From Butyrivibrio sp. NC3005 (lineage in GTDB: Bacteria > Bacillota > Clostridia > Lachnospirales > Lachnospiraceae), in NCBI RefSeq assembly GCF_000424545.1, contig NZ_AUKC01000014.1:1-35249 (forward strand): a DNA stretch of 35,249 nt, in the 5' to 3' direction. This document shows, in pieces, positions 1 to 6,738 of this stretch (positions are counted from its first letter, which is position 1; each line of letters starts with the position of its first letter). The position numbers and the translations under genes are program-made. The notes beneath the pieces are model-generated. The model saw nothing but the letters and a program-made list of their open reading frames with translations, made no database searches and was not told the origin of the DNA.

Positions 1-20
1 CCATTATGGAGGTATTTACA

Positions 21-116
21 ATGAAAGGTACAAGGCATAGTGGGAAATCCGGTGTCAATGGAGTCTATAATCCAAAACACAATGACAGGGACTCTCACGA
101 TGTTCGATCGAACTAA
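21..116 (+). pseudogene. Relaxase N-terminal remnant (31 codons)
   Basis: A 31-codon reading frame begins with ATG behind a good ribosome site (GGAGG, 7 nt away). It contains KGTRHSGKSG followed by NGVYNPKHNDR. From memory this is the opening of conjugative-element mobilisation relaxases of Firmicutes, which continue for several hundred residues after HNDR. Here the frame diverges right after KHNDR and stops at TAA. It is therefore a decapitated start of a mobilisation gene, probably left by an element that inserted near the adjacent tRNA-Gly. The 5' end is close to the window edge, so more of the element may lie outside. Assignment rests on motif recall only. Confidence 0.5.
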
Positions 117-158
117 GTAGTACACCAAGCTCGGAAAGACCTCGCTAGATGATTACTT

Positions 159-180
159 AAAAGACCACTAAAAGACCACT
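159..180. repeat. 11-bp tandem direct repeat AAAAGACCACT x2
   Basis: Two perfect head-to-tail copies of AAAAGACCACT lie between the relaxase scrap and the tRNA-Gly terminator. An 11-bp period is one helical turn and resembles arm-type integrase sites found beside tRNA attachment sites. A similar 11-bp period repeat lies inside both tRNA-Pro genes of this window. The function is inference. Confidence 0.5.
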
Positions 181-200
181 TATTTTTTCGTTCAAATAAC

Positions 201-227
201 AAAAACCCCAGATAAAATCTGGGGTTT
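201..227 (-). terminator. Rho-independent terminator of tRNA-Gly
   Basis: Perfect 11-bp stem AAACCCCAGAT / ATCTGGGGTTT with a 3-nt loop. Read on the minus strand it is followed by a T run, which places it as the terminator immediately after the tRNA-Gly gene. Confidence 0.85.
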
Positions 228-232
228 CAAAG

Positions 233-305
233 AGCGATAGACGGGGCTCGAACCCGCGGTCTCGACCTTGGCAAGGTCGCGCGTTACCAACTACGCCACT
301 ATCGC
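233..305 (-). tRNA. tRNA-Gly, anticodon GCC
   Basis: On the minus strand the acceptor arms GCGATAG and CTATCGC pair. The anticodon stem CGACC/GGTCG encloses loop TTGCCAA (anticodon GCC), and the T arm carries TTCGAGC. No CCA is encoded; the discriminator base is T. It decodes GGC/GGT glycine codons. It has its own consensus promoter upstream and a terminator downstream, so it is a single-gene unit. Relaxase debris and a tandem repeat beyond its 3' end suggest it has served as an integration site. Confidence 0.95.
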
Positions 306-347
306 ATTTATATAAGCATCATCACATAACTCGCGACGACAAAACAT

Positions 348-376
348 ATTATATGCGATTTAATAATATTTGTCAA
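348..376 (-). promoter_or_regulatory. Promoter of tRNA-Gly
   Basis: Perfect sigma-70 type boxes on the minus strand: -35 TTGACA (371-376) and -10 TATAAT (348-353) with a 17-bp spacer. The start would fall near 341, about 36 nt before the tRNA. Confidence 0.9.
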
Positions 377-511
377 CATGTTTTTTAAAAAACCATCAAC
401 TAGACGAGTAGTTAATTCTGAGTTAAACTATCTTTGTTGATAAAATACTATTTTGTTACTAAGAAGATTACAGTAACGATTTTTGGATATTTGCATGAAA
501 TGGAGATTTTA

Positions 512-1771
512 ATGAGCGAAATAAAAAAATCCAATGCTAAGATTATTTTGAAAAAAGGCGAAGGAAGAACTGTGAAGTCAGGAGGCCTTTGGATTTTTGA
601 TAATGAAATATCTCAGATAGAAGGTAGTTATGAAAACGGTGAGATTGTAGAGGTTCACGATTTTGATAACTATTTTTTAGGATATGGTTTTATAAATGAT
701 AATTCGAAAATAAGAGTTAGGCTTCTTTCCAGAAAAAAAGAAAATGAAGTAGGAAGTCAGCTTATATATCAAAGAGTTAAAGATGCATGGGACTATCGCA
801 AACATGTGTACGGATATGACAAGAATGACTTGAAGTTTCACTATGAGGGAACTACGTCTGATTCCTGCAGACTGATTTTTGGAGAGGCGGATTTTCTTCC
901 GGGAATTACAATAGATAAGTTTAGAGATGTGCTGGTAATAGAATCGCTTGCACTTGGTACAGATCTTATGAAAGATGAGATTCTAGATGATTGCAAAAAA
1001 ATTCTTGCAGAAGATGGAATTAGAATTCGTGGAATATATGAAAGAAGCGATGCAAAGGTCAGAGAACAAGAGGGATTAGAGCGCATTAAAGGATTTATAG
1101 GAGATGAGTTTGATACAGATGTTCACATAATTGAGAATGATATTGAGTATATTGTAGATGTTGCTAATGGTCAGAAGACGGGCTTTTTCCTTGATCAGAA
1201 GCTTAATCGTATGTCTATAAGAACTATTTGCAAGGATGCTGAGGTATTTGATTGTTTCACTCATACAGGCTCTTTTGGACTTAATGCGGCGGCAGCTGGA
1301 GCGAAAAGCGTGCTTTCAGTTGATGCGTCCGAACTTGGAATTGCACAGGCAGCAGAAAATGCTAAGTTAAATCACCTTGAAGATATCATTTCCTATGAAG
1401 TCGGAGATGCTTTTGAGATTCTTCCACGTCTTGAAAACGAAGGGAAGAAATTTGATGTAGTTATTCTAGATCCACCTGCTTTTACTAAGTCTCGTGCTTC
1501 GGTAAAAAAAGCTATAACAGGATATCGTGAGATTAATATACGCGGATTGAAAATTACAAAGGATGGTGGCTATCTTGCAACCTGTAGCTGTTCTCATTTT
1601 ATGGAAGAAGATCTTTTTATGAAGACAATAAAAGAGGCAGCCAGATCAGCGCACAAGACTTTAAGACAGATTGAATTTCGTCAGCAAGGACCAGATCATC
1701 CGATTCTACTTACAAATGAAGCAAGTTACTATTTGAAATTTGTTATTTTTCAAGTTATTGATCAGAAGTGA
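512..1771 (+). CDS. Class I SAM-dependent rRNA methyltransferase, RlmI-like
   Basis: The 419-residue product matches the RlmI/YccW family, which methylates a cytosine of 23S rRNA using S-adenosylmethionine. It has an N-terminal PUA-type RNA-binding region (about residues 1-80) and then the motif GQKTGFFLDQ (about 219-228). The SAM-binding segment is VFDCFTHTGSFGLNAA (about 245-260), followed by VILDPPAFTKSR (about 317-328) and TCSCSH (about 356-361), which carries the cysteines typical of m5C enzymes. The frame is open upstream to an ATG at 434, but GGAG at 502-505 sits 6 nt before the ATG at 512 and the family starts there, so 512 is preferred. It stands alone, 121 nt before the Mur ligase. 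The exact target base is family knowledge, not shown here. Confidence 0.88.
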   Translation: MSEIKKSNAKIILKKGEGRTVKSGGLWIFDNEISQIEGSYENGEIVEVHDFDNYFLGYGFINDNSKIRVRLLSRKKENEVGSQLIYQRVKDAWDYRKHVYGYDKNDLKFHYEGTTSDSCRLIFGEADFLPGITIDKFRDVLVIESLALGTDLMKDEILDDCKKILAEDGIRIRGIYERSDAKVREQEGLERIKGFIGDEFDTDVHIIENDIEYIVDVANGQKTGFFLDQKLNRMSIRTICKDAEVFDCFTHTGSFGLNAAAAGAKSVLSVDASELGIAQAAENAKLNHLEDIISYEVGDAFEILPRLENEGKKFDVVILDPPAFTKSRASVKKAITGYREINIRGLKITKDGGYLATCSCSHFMEEDLFMKTIKEAARSAHKTLRQIEFRQQGPDHPILLTNEASYYLKFVIFQVIDQK

Positions 1772-1892
1772 TTTGCTAGATAAATGTTTGTAGGTAGAAA
1801 AATGGGAACATCATTAGTGCGATTATTCAAACATATAGATGTTCTGGATTTTGAGACTTGGATTATAAATAAAAAATGAGGGAATTTATAAA

Positions 1893-3209
1893 ATGAATAT
1901 TTATATATCAGGAATATCAGGAACAGGGATGGGACCTCTTGCCCTTATGGCAAAAAAGGCAGGAATAAATGTTTATGGTTCTGATAGAAATTATGGTGCA
2001 ATTGCACCAGAGCTTGAAAAAGCTGGAATTGAATATTATGTTGGAACTCAAGATGGAACATATTTGCAGAAAAAAATAGATGAAGTAGGAATAGACTGGT
2101 TTATTTATACGTCCGCACTTCCAAAAGATCATCCAGAGCTTGTGCTTGCAAACGAAAGAATAGAAAAAGTGTCCAAACGTGATGAGCTTATAGCAAAGCT
2201 TGTTCAGGATTTAAATTTGAAAATGGTAGCAGTGGCTGGGACTCATGGCAAGACTACGACTACTTCTATGCTGGTATGGGCTATAAGTAAGCTTATAGAC
2301 AAGGACGGAAATAGAATTCTTCCATCAGCTTATCTTGTAGGAACTACACTTAATTTTACTACTTCAGGATCTTACAAAGAAGGTGATGAATTCTTTATTT
2401 ATGAGGCGGATGAATATGACAGAAACTTCCTTCATTTTAATCCGTGGCTTTCAATGATTACTTACGTATCATATGATCATCCTGATATTTATAAAACAAA
2501 GGATGAATACGAAGAAGCTTTTGTACAATTTGAAATGCAGTCTGAGAGTATTGTTTTTGGAACAAAAGAGGCTGCACTTCATGGAAAAACTATCTTAGAG
2601 GAAAAGAAAAAAGCATTCGATATCATTGAGAAGACTGATGAAAGGATTAATCTTGCGGGTTCTGCAAGAAGAGAAGATGCGACTACAGCTTTTTTTGCTA
2701 TAAAGAAAATGTTAGAAGCAAGAAATATCAGTATTGAAGATGAAGAGATAATCAAAGTATTGGATAGTTTTCCTGGAGTTGGACGAAGATTTGAGTGGAT
2801 TTCAAATGGAGTTTATACTGATTATGCCCATCATCCGGAAGAGGTCAAAGCGACTGTGGAGATTGCCAAAGAAGAAGCAGCTAAGACGTCTAAAAAAGGC
2901 GTCGTAGTGGTATATCAGCCTCACCAGAATACTAGACAACATGAGGTTATGCATTTATATAAGGATGCATTTGATGGTGTGGACAAGATTTACTGGCTTC
3001 CGACTTATCTGACAAGAGAAGATGAGTCACTTAGAATAATTGAGCCGGAAGAGTTTATTGATACCCTTAATGAAAGCCAAAAAGCTTCAACAGCAGAGCT
3101 GGACAATGAATTGTCCAAGAAGCTTCATGACTATCAAAAAAATGGATACCTTATCATATTAATGACAGCAGGACCAGCTGATTTGTGGCTTAGAAAAGAG
3201 TTTAAGTGA
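1893..3209 (+). CDS. MurC-like Mur ligase (UDP-N-acetylmuramate:L-alanine type)
   Basis: A 438-residue ATP-dependent Mur ligase, acting on UDP-MurNAc in peptidoglycan synthesis or recycling. The N-terminal nucleotide-sugar domain has GISGTGMGPLALMA (about 8-21). The ATP site is GTHGKTTTT (about 116-124), followed by YEADEYDRNFLHF (about 170-182). The C-terminal domain has DYAHHPEEV (about 309-317) and YQPHQNTR (about 341-348). The HPEE and HQNTR-type motifs favour the MurC/Mpl branch over MurD/E/F. It is shorter than ordinary MurC (about 450-490). Its stretches IDWFIYTSALPKDHPELV and EADEYDRNFLHFNPWLS resemble, from memory, the variant seen in Saccharibacteria and other small-genome lineages. 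It may replace or duplicate the normal MurC. A ribosome site (GAGGGA) precedes the ATG. The hydrolase at 3232 follows closely and is probably co-transcribed. Confidence 0.8.
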   Translation: MNIYISGISGTGMGPLALMAKKAGINVYGSDRNYGAIAPELEKAGIEYYVGTQDGTYLQKKIDEVGIDWFIYTSALPKDHPELVLANERIEKVSKRDELIAKLVQDLNLKMVAVAGTHGKTTTTSMLVWAISKLIDKDGNRILPSAYLVGTTLNFTTSGSYKEGDEFFIYEADEYDRNFLHFNPWLSMITYVSYDHPDIYKTKDEYEEAFVQFEMQSESIVFGTKEAALHGKTILEEKKKAFDIIEKTDERINLAGSARREDATTAFFAIKKMLEARNISIEDEEIIKVLDSFPGVGRRFEWISNGVYTDYAHHPEEVKATVEIAKEEAAKTSKKGVVVVYQPHQNTRQHEVMHLYKDAFDGVDKIYWLPTYLTREDESLRIIEPEEFIDTLNESQKASTAELDNELSKKLHDYQKNGYLIILMTAGPADLWLRKEFK

Positions 3210-3231
3210 ATTTTATTGGGGGAGAATGAAA

Positions 3232-4167
3232 ATGTCAACCATGGTATTTGTTATCATAGGCGTTTTATTATTGGCTTTAGCGCTACTTATACTACTTTCT
3301 GTAATGTTTTTTGCACCTGTAAAATTTTCTGATGATTGGAAAAGACCTGTTCATAAAGATTATGTGGATGAAAATACATCCACTTTTTTCAAAAGTGGTC
3401 GTAATAAACTTTTAGCACACATATATGGTAAAGATAATGTAAAAGGAACTGTTATTTTTTCACATGGAATGGGAGTGCCTTCTGATTATTATATTCCAGA
3501 GGCTAGGTACTTGGCAAAGATAGGATATAGGTCTATTTTGTTTGATGATACAGGGTATTGGAAGAACAAGGGGATATTCTTAGGATTTCCAAGGGCTGCA
3601 AAAGATTTGACTTCTGCAATAAAATATTTTGATAATGGTACTCCTGTTATTTTGATGGGGCATAGTATGGGTGCTTATGCAGTGTGCACAGCCCTTCCTG
3701 AAGTTAAGTCTAAAGTTAGTGCAGTGGTGGTTTACTCTGGCTTTGACAATGAGCATGAAATTATAAGGGAATTTGTGAATAGCAATATCAAATACTGTAA
3801 GAAATTGGTGGCTTGTTTACTTAGTATTTCACAAGTGATTATTTTTCCGGTTAGGTTTTTTCGTTCGGCATTGGATTGTTTAAAAAAAAGCGGATGTAAG
3901 GCCTTGATTATTCATGGAAATAAAGATGATGAGATTTTACTAGATGGTGCATCAATATATAATCATGTAATAAAAGTTAAGAGTCCTTGCATAATGACTA
4001 GGTTAATCAAAAAAGAAGGCGCTAACACGCATATGGGTGTTGTTAGGCCATCTGGAACCCTAGAAGATATAAATGAAGAAGTTTTCCCAGAAGTTGTCTC
4101 ATTCATAGATGAAGTTTGCGGGTGTGAGAAAAGTGTAAAAACGAACTATAAAATAGTAAATGTGTAG
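3232..4167 (+). CDS. Membrane-anchored alpha/beta hydrolase
   Basis: A 311-residue serine hydrolase of the alpha/beta fold. An N-terminal hydrophobic helix (about residues 3-28) should anchor it with the catalytic domain outside or at the membrane. The core has FSHGMG (oxyanion loop), the nucleophile elbow GHSMG (about 143-147), HGNKDDE carrying the likely acid (about 228-234), and the candidate histidine in NTHMG (about 264-268), so a full catalytic triad is visible. An ATG at 3226 is only 1 nt from GGGGGAG; the second ATG at 3232 has proper 7-nt spacing and is chosen. It lies 22 nt after the Mur ligase and is probably in the same transcript. The substrate is unknown; esterase, lipase or acyltransferase activity is possible. 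Confidence 0.75.
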   Translation: MSTMVFVIIGVLLLALALLILLSVMFFAPVKFSDDWKRPVHKDYVDENTSTFFKSGRNKLLAHIYGKDNVKGTVIFSHGMGVPSDYYIPEARYLAKIGYRSILFDDTGYWKNKGIFLGFPRAAKDLTSAIKYFDNGTPVILMGHSMGAYAVCTALPEVKSKVSAVVVYSGFDNEHEIIREFVNSNIKYCKKLVACLLSISQVIIFPVRFFRSALDCLKKSGCKALIIHGNKDDEILLDGASIYNHVIKVKSPCIMTRLIKKEGANTHMGVVRPSGTLEDINEEVFPEVVSFIDEVCGCEKSVKTNYKIVNV

Positions 4168-4178
4168 CAAAATGTATC

Positions 4179-4207
4179 TTGACTTTTTGAGATACATAGG
4201 TTATGAT
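4179..4207 (+). promoter_or_regulatory. Promoter of tRNA-Pro leader (copy A)
   Basis: TTGACT (4179-4184), 17-bp spacer, TATGAT (4202-4207). The same arrangement occurs in inverted copy B (8060-8088). An 8-bp inverted repeat ATGTATCT/AGATACAT (4172-4179, 4190-4197) brackets the -35 box only in this copy. Confidence 0.7.
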
Positions 4208-4361
4208 TCTTATTGCTGCTAAGGTAGTGATAAAAACTGACTTGGCAAAACCGAAAGGATTTCAAAGCAACGCTCATGTGTATCAGGGGATATACAGAAC
4301 GAAGCAGCACATTTACATTGTTCCACCCTTTTTAGTGCAGTATCCTTTCGTTCACATATAA
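4208..4361 (+). ncRNA. Conserved structured leader ahead of tRNA-Pro (copy A)
   Basis: About 150 nt separate the promoter from the tRNA, unusually long, and this stretch is conserved in copy B. CGAAAGGAT (4252-4260) is perfectly complementary to ATCCTTTCG (4342-4350), which would close a ~100-nt domain. Inside, TGTAT and ATACA form a hairpin whose loop differs between copies while the stem is kept. No terminator separates it from the tRNA, so it should be co-transcribed and cut off by RNase P. It could be a pre-tRNA leader or a small RNA; it matches no family I can name. Confidence 0.45.
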
Positions 4362-4435
4362 CGAAGTGTGGCTCAGTTTGGTAGAGCGCTGCGTTCGGGA
4401 CGCAGAGGTCGCAGGTTCGAATCCTGTCACTTCGA
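4362..4435 (+). tRNA. tRNA-Pro, anticodon CGG (copy A)
   Basis: Acceptor CGAAGTG/CACTTCG, anticodon stem CTGCG/CGCAG with loop TTCGGGA (anticodon CGG), T loop TTCGAAT, discriminator A, no encoded CCA. It differs from copy B by one base in the variable loop (GTC versus GCC). A T run follows at once, but no clear terminator hairpin is seen on this side. Confidence 0.95.
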
Positions 4436-4446
4436 TTTTTTTATGC

Positions 4447-4475
4447 CTTTTTCTAACTTTTTTCTAACTTTTTCC
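4447..4475. repeat. 11-bp period direct repeats beyond tRNA-Pro copy A
   Basis: The motif TCTAACTTTTT (AAAAAGTTAGA on the minus strand) occurs twice with an 11-bp step, 10-40 nt after the tRNA 3' end. The mirrored position inside copy B carries AAAGTTAGAT twice, also at an 11-bp step. With an integrase remnant next to it, this looks like arm-type integrase sites. The function is inferred. Confidence 0.45.
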
Positions 4476-4555
4476 ATTTATTCCAAGTTTATCACTTGTG
4501 CAGTTTATTTGAATGATATTTGTTACTGATCTGTATAATCCTTGAGCGGAATTAT

Positions 4556-4648
4556 TCAGGCTATGGTATTTGAGATCTCACTCTTAGCTTCCTTATCCTT
4601 TACCTTGGCATATATCTTAAGAGTAGTTTCATAGTCAGCGTGTCCTAC
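4556..4648 (-). pseudogene. Tyrosine integrase C-terminal remnant
   Basis: Minus-strand translation gives VGHADYETTLKIYAKVKD followed by KEAKSEISNTIA and a TGA at 4556-4558. The VGHAD...TTLKIYA segment is the C-terminal box of phage/ICE tyrosine recombinases, with the H of the catalytic set and the Y of KIYA. Directly upstream the frame reads IQK, then TGA, where family members often have a tryptophan or leucine, so a nonsense change is likely; further upstream nothing integrase-like is legible. It points towards the tRNA-Pro 3' end 120 nt away, the usual place for int of a tRNA-inserted element. The element is dead on this evidence. Confidence 0.75.
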
Positions 4649-4658
4649 TCACTTTTGA

Positions 4659-4772
4659 ATACACAATAGTGCTATCAATCGCAATAGATGTATTAGTCCT
4701 TTACCAGAGATGGTTGATGAAGTAGAAAAAATAGGATCAACTAGCAACAGAAGATATAGGAAAAAGAAATAA
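4659..4772 (+). other. Short open stretch in the 4436-4900 intergenic region, possible gene scrap
   Basis: The 465-bp gap between tRNA-Pro A and the XRE gene holds the integrase remnant (minus strand) and, partly overlapping in position, this 37-codon open frame. It lacks a start codon and ends PEMVDEVEKIGSTSNRRYRK before a TAA. It has a coding look but I do not recognise it. The rest of the gap, 4773-4890, shows no structure I can name. Confidence 0.2.
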
Positions 4773-4900
4773 TATGAAACCATAGGTTGTATAATCTATA
4801 AATCTGCGTCATTGTGCTTATATAATCCACATCCTACAATAGTACTTGTAAGTAATGAAATAGAGCTTTATTTCTTCAAAAACTAAAGGGAGAATACAAA

Positions 4901-5968
4901 ATGAATATTGGAAATAAGATAAAAGCTCTTCGTTTGAAGTCAAGTACAACGCAGGAAGCTTTGGCAGAAAGACTCGGCATTAGCAGCCAGTCTATATCAA
5001 AATGGGAAAATAATGTATGCGCCCCGGATATTTCACTGCTTCCAGCAATTTCAGAGTTCTTTGGGGTTACCATTGATGAGCTTTTTGACCTTTCTGTGGA
5101 ACAGAAGCTGCATCGCATAGAAAATATGCTTGATTATGAAAAAGAGCTTTCTGATGAGCAGTTTAGGAGCACGGAAGAGTTTCTTTTGGAACTGAAGGAT
5201 TCTTACGATGAGACTCATCCAAATGGATTCAAAGGTCGCATCTATACATTTTTGGCACATTTATATCATCACCGTATGACCAGTGACAGCAAATATGTTA
5301 GTCTTTATGCGAGAAAAGCGATGAATTTGCATCCTAATTCCAAGGAGAATCAGTGGCTTCTTGCTAAGAGTGAAGGTGCTTTTGTCTGGGATTGGAATAC
5401 CAGACAGCATAATAGAACGATTGAGCTTTATAGGGAATTAGTGGACAAGAATCCAGAAATAGGCAGAAACTATCTGTTTCTTATGGATAACCTTATCGCA
5501 GATCATCGTACAAAAGAAGCATCAAAGTATCTGTCAGCATACGCACAACTTGCAGATCATAATGCTGTATTGGTTCCTGTATATGAAGCGTATATTGCAT
5601 TTGCAGAGTATCGTGCAGATGATGGATGGAAAGCAGTAGACAAGCTTGAACAGGACTATCCGGATGACTGCGATGCCATATTTGAAGTTGCCGGTATCTA
5701 TGCCAATAATGCAAGATATGAAGAAGCATTAGACAGATACAAAAAGCTACAAAAAATCTTTAAAGCTGATCACAAAGAACACGTATGTATAGATCATCTT
5801 CATGCTCAGGCCCAGATATATGAGATTCTGGGGAAATACGAAGATGCTGTTGATTATGTGAATCAAGAGATACAGTTTCTTAGAGACGAGTGGAATATTA
5901 CTGAGGGAGCTGCTGTAGATGAGCTTGAAGGAGAAAAGCGGCGACTTATAGATAAGATAAATGCTTGA
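4901..5968 (+). CDS. XRE-family HTH regulator with TPR-like C-terminal half
   Basis: 355 residues. Residues 1-65 are a classic Cro/CI helix-turn-helix: IKALRLKSSTTQEALAERLG then ISSQSISKWENNVCAPDISL, ending in the family sequence ISEFFGVTIDELFDL. The remainder is helical with repeated Y/A/L patterns (for example EEALDRYKKLQKIF and YEILGKYEDAVDYV) that look like tetratricopeptide repeats, so the C-terminal half likely senses a ligand or partner. AAAGGGAG precedes the ATG. It is a single-gene unit closed by the terminator at 6006-6038, within the segment bounded by the inverted tRNA-Pro genes. It could be a genuine chromosomal regulator or cargo of the decayed element; the target is unknown. 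Confidence 0.8.
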   Translation: MNIGNKIKALRLKSSTTQEALAERLGISSQSISKWENNVCAPDISLLPAISEFFGVTIDELFDLSVEQKLHRIENMLDYEKELSDEQFRSTEEFLLELKDSYDETHPNGFKGRIYTFLAHLYHHRMTSDSKYVSLYARKAMNLHPNSKENQWLLAKSEGAFVWDWNTRQHNRTIELYRELVDKNPEIGRNYLFLMDNLIADHRTKEASKYLSAYAQLADHNAVLVPVYEAYIAFAEYRADDGWKAVDKLEQDYPDDCDAIFEVAGIYANNARYEEALDRYKKLQKIFKADHKEHVCIDHLHAQAQIYEILGKYEDAVDYVNQEIQFLRDEWNITEGAAVDELEGEKRRLIDKINA

Positions 5969-6005
5969 GAAACTGTAGAATCACCTATATAGCTGTGATA
6001 TCATA

Positions 6006-6038
6006 AGGCATGTGCTCTCAGTGGGCACGTGCCTTTTT
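6006..6038 (+). terminator. Terminator after XRE gene
   Basis: Stem GGCATGTGC / GCACGTGCC (9 bp, one wobble pair) followed by TTTTT at 6034-6038. Confidence 0.8.
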
Positions 6039-6048
6039 ATGAAAAAGA

Positions 6049-6210
6049 TTGATTGAGGAAAAGTATGATTATTTGATTAGTGGCCCATATGGTGTGGGAA
6101 AGTCAACAATTGCAGACGCTGTGTCTGCAAAAATAGATAATGCAATCACTAGCAATGATATAAATAATGCAAAAAAGGTAGACGTGATAAACAACCTATC
6201 CTTACAATAA
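6049..6210 (+). pseudogene. P-loop NTPase N-terminal fragment
   Basis: A 53-codon frame without an ATG (TTG possible at 6049) reads EEKYDYLISGPYGVGKSTIA. GPYGVGKST fits a Walker A motif after a predicted beta strand, the usual start of a P-loop kinase or ATPase. After about 30 more residues it stops at TAA with no Walker B. It has no ribosome site and lies directly behind a terminator, so it is probably a truncated remnant. It could be chance, though the motif fits well. Confidence 0.3.
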
Positions 6211-6738
6211 ATTTCAAGGAGTATTGTAAAATTGATGTAAATAGTGAGTACGGGACTGCTGGTATGCAGCAAGCATTGTTATGATGCAGTTGCAATGTGT
6301 GTTAAAAACTATGCAATTAACTGTTATAAACTTAAAGGTGACTTAGGTTATGATATAACAAATGTCCATACAGGTGGAATGAGTTATTTACCTCACAAAT
6401 CCACTTTTCTAAATAGTTGTAAAAACGCCGTAGATAACACATGGAATAAAGTTATGCTGACAACTGGCTATGGTCTATTTAAAGCCTTTTTTAAGTCCGA
6501 CACTTCCGCTAGTTCATACTGTATCAAAAATGGTGATCAGCTGAATTTATCAGAAATAAATACATTGGCCAAAAAACAAAAGTATACTTGTGACCGAATA
6601 TTACATTATTACTACGATTATGTAAAATATAATAAGTACACATCAAGGGGTGCAATTAGAATAGTAAGTACGACATGTACACATAAATATAGTCAAAATA
6701 GTAAAAAATGCATAATTTGTGGGTGTTCAAAAAAATGA
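6204..6738 (+). pseudogene. SpoIID/LytB-like protein gene, frameshifted
   Basis: The frame from GTG 6244 (164 codons) gives DAVAMCVKNYAINCYKLKG, later LTTGYGLFKAFF and INTLAKKQKYTCDRILHYYY. This resembles SpoIID/LytB amidase-enhancer domains, which have an AVAVKNYA-type helix and end in a G-x-T-Y-x-x-I-L-x-Y-Y-Y motif. The expected preceding piece is present in a different frame: INFKEYCKIDVNSEYGTAGM at about 6207-6266, equivalent to the family opening FKEYVKNVLPNEWG. One extra base between about 6264 and 6283 would explain the shift. No start or signal peptide is legible upstream. The C-terminus has a CTHKY...CIICGC cluster. The stop overlaps the next ATG (ATGA), so the two genes were translationally coupled. 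The GTG has no ribosome site, supporting a broken gene. Confidence 0.55.

Larger units (their letters stand above)
4179..4435 (+). repeat. Inverted repeat arm A (promoter + leader + tRNA-Pro)
   Basis: About 257 bp nearly identical, in opposite orientation, to 7833-8088. Differences are concentrated in the first 40 nt after the promoter, one hairpin loop, one T of a T run, and one base of the tRNA variable loop. The two arms face each other around 4436-7832 and could invert that segment by homologous recombination. Confidence 0.85.

Noticed and set aside
4280..4320. Resemblance of CAGG...GAAGCAGC in the tRNA-Pro leader to the signal-recognition-particle RNA core
   Set aside because: Spacing between the two motifs is too long (about 13 nt), the GGAA tetraloop is missing, and the unit is duplicated in front of tRNA-Pro, so an SRP RNA call is not supported.
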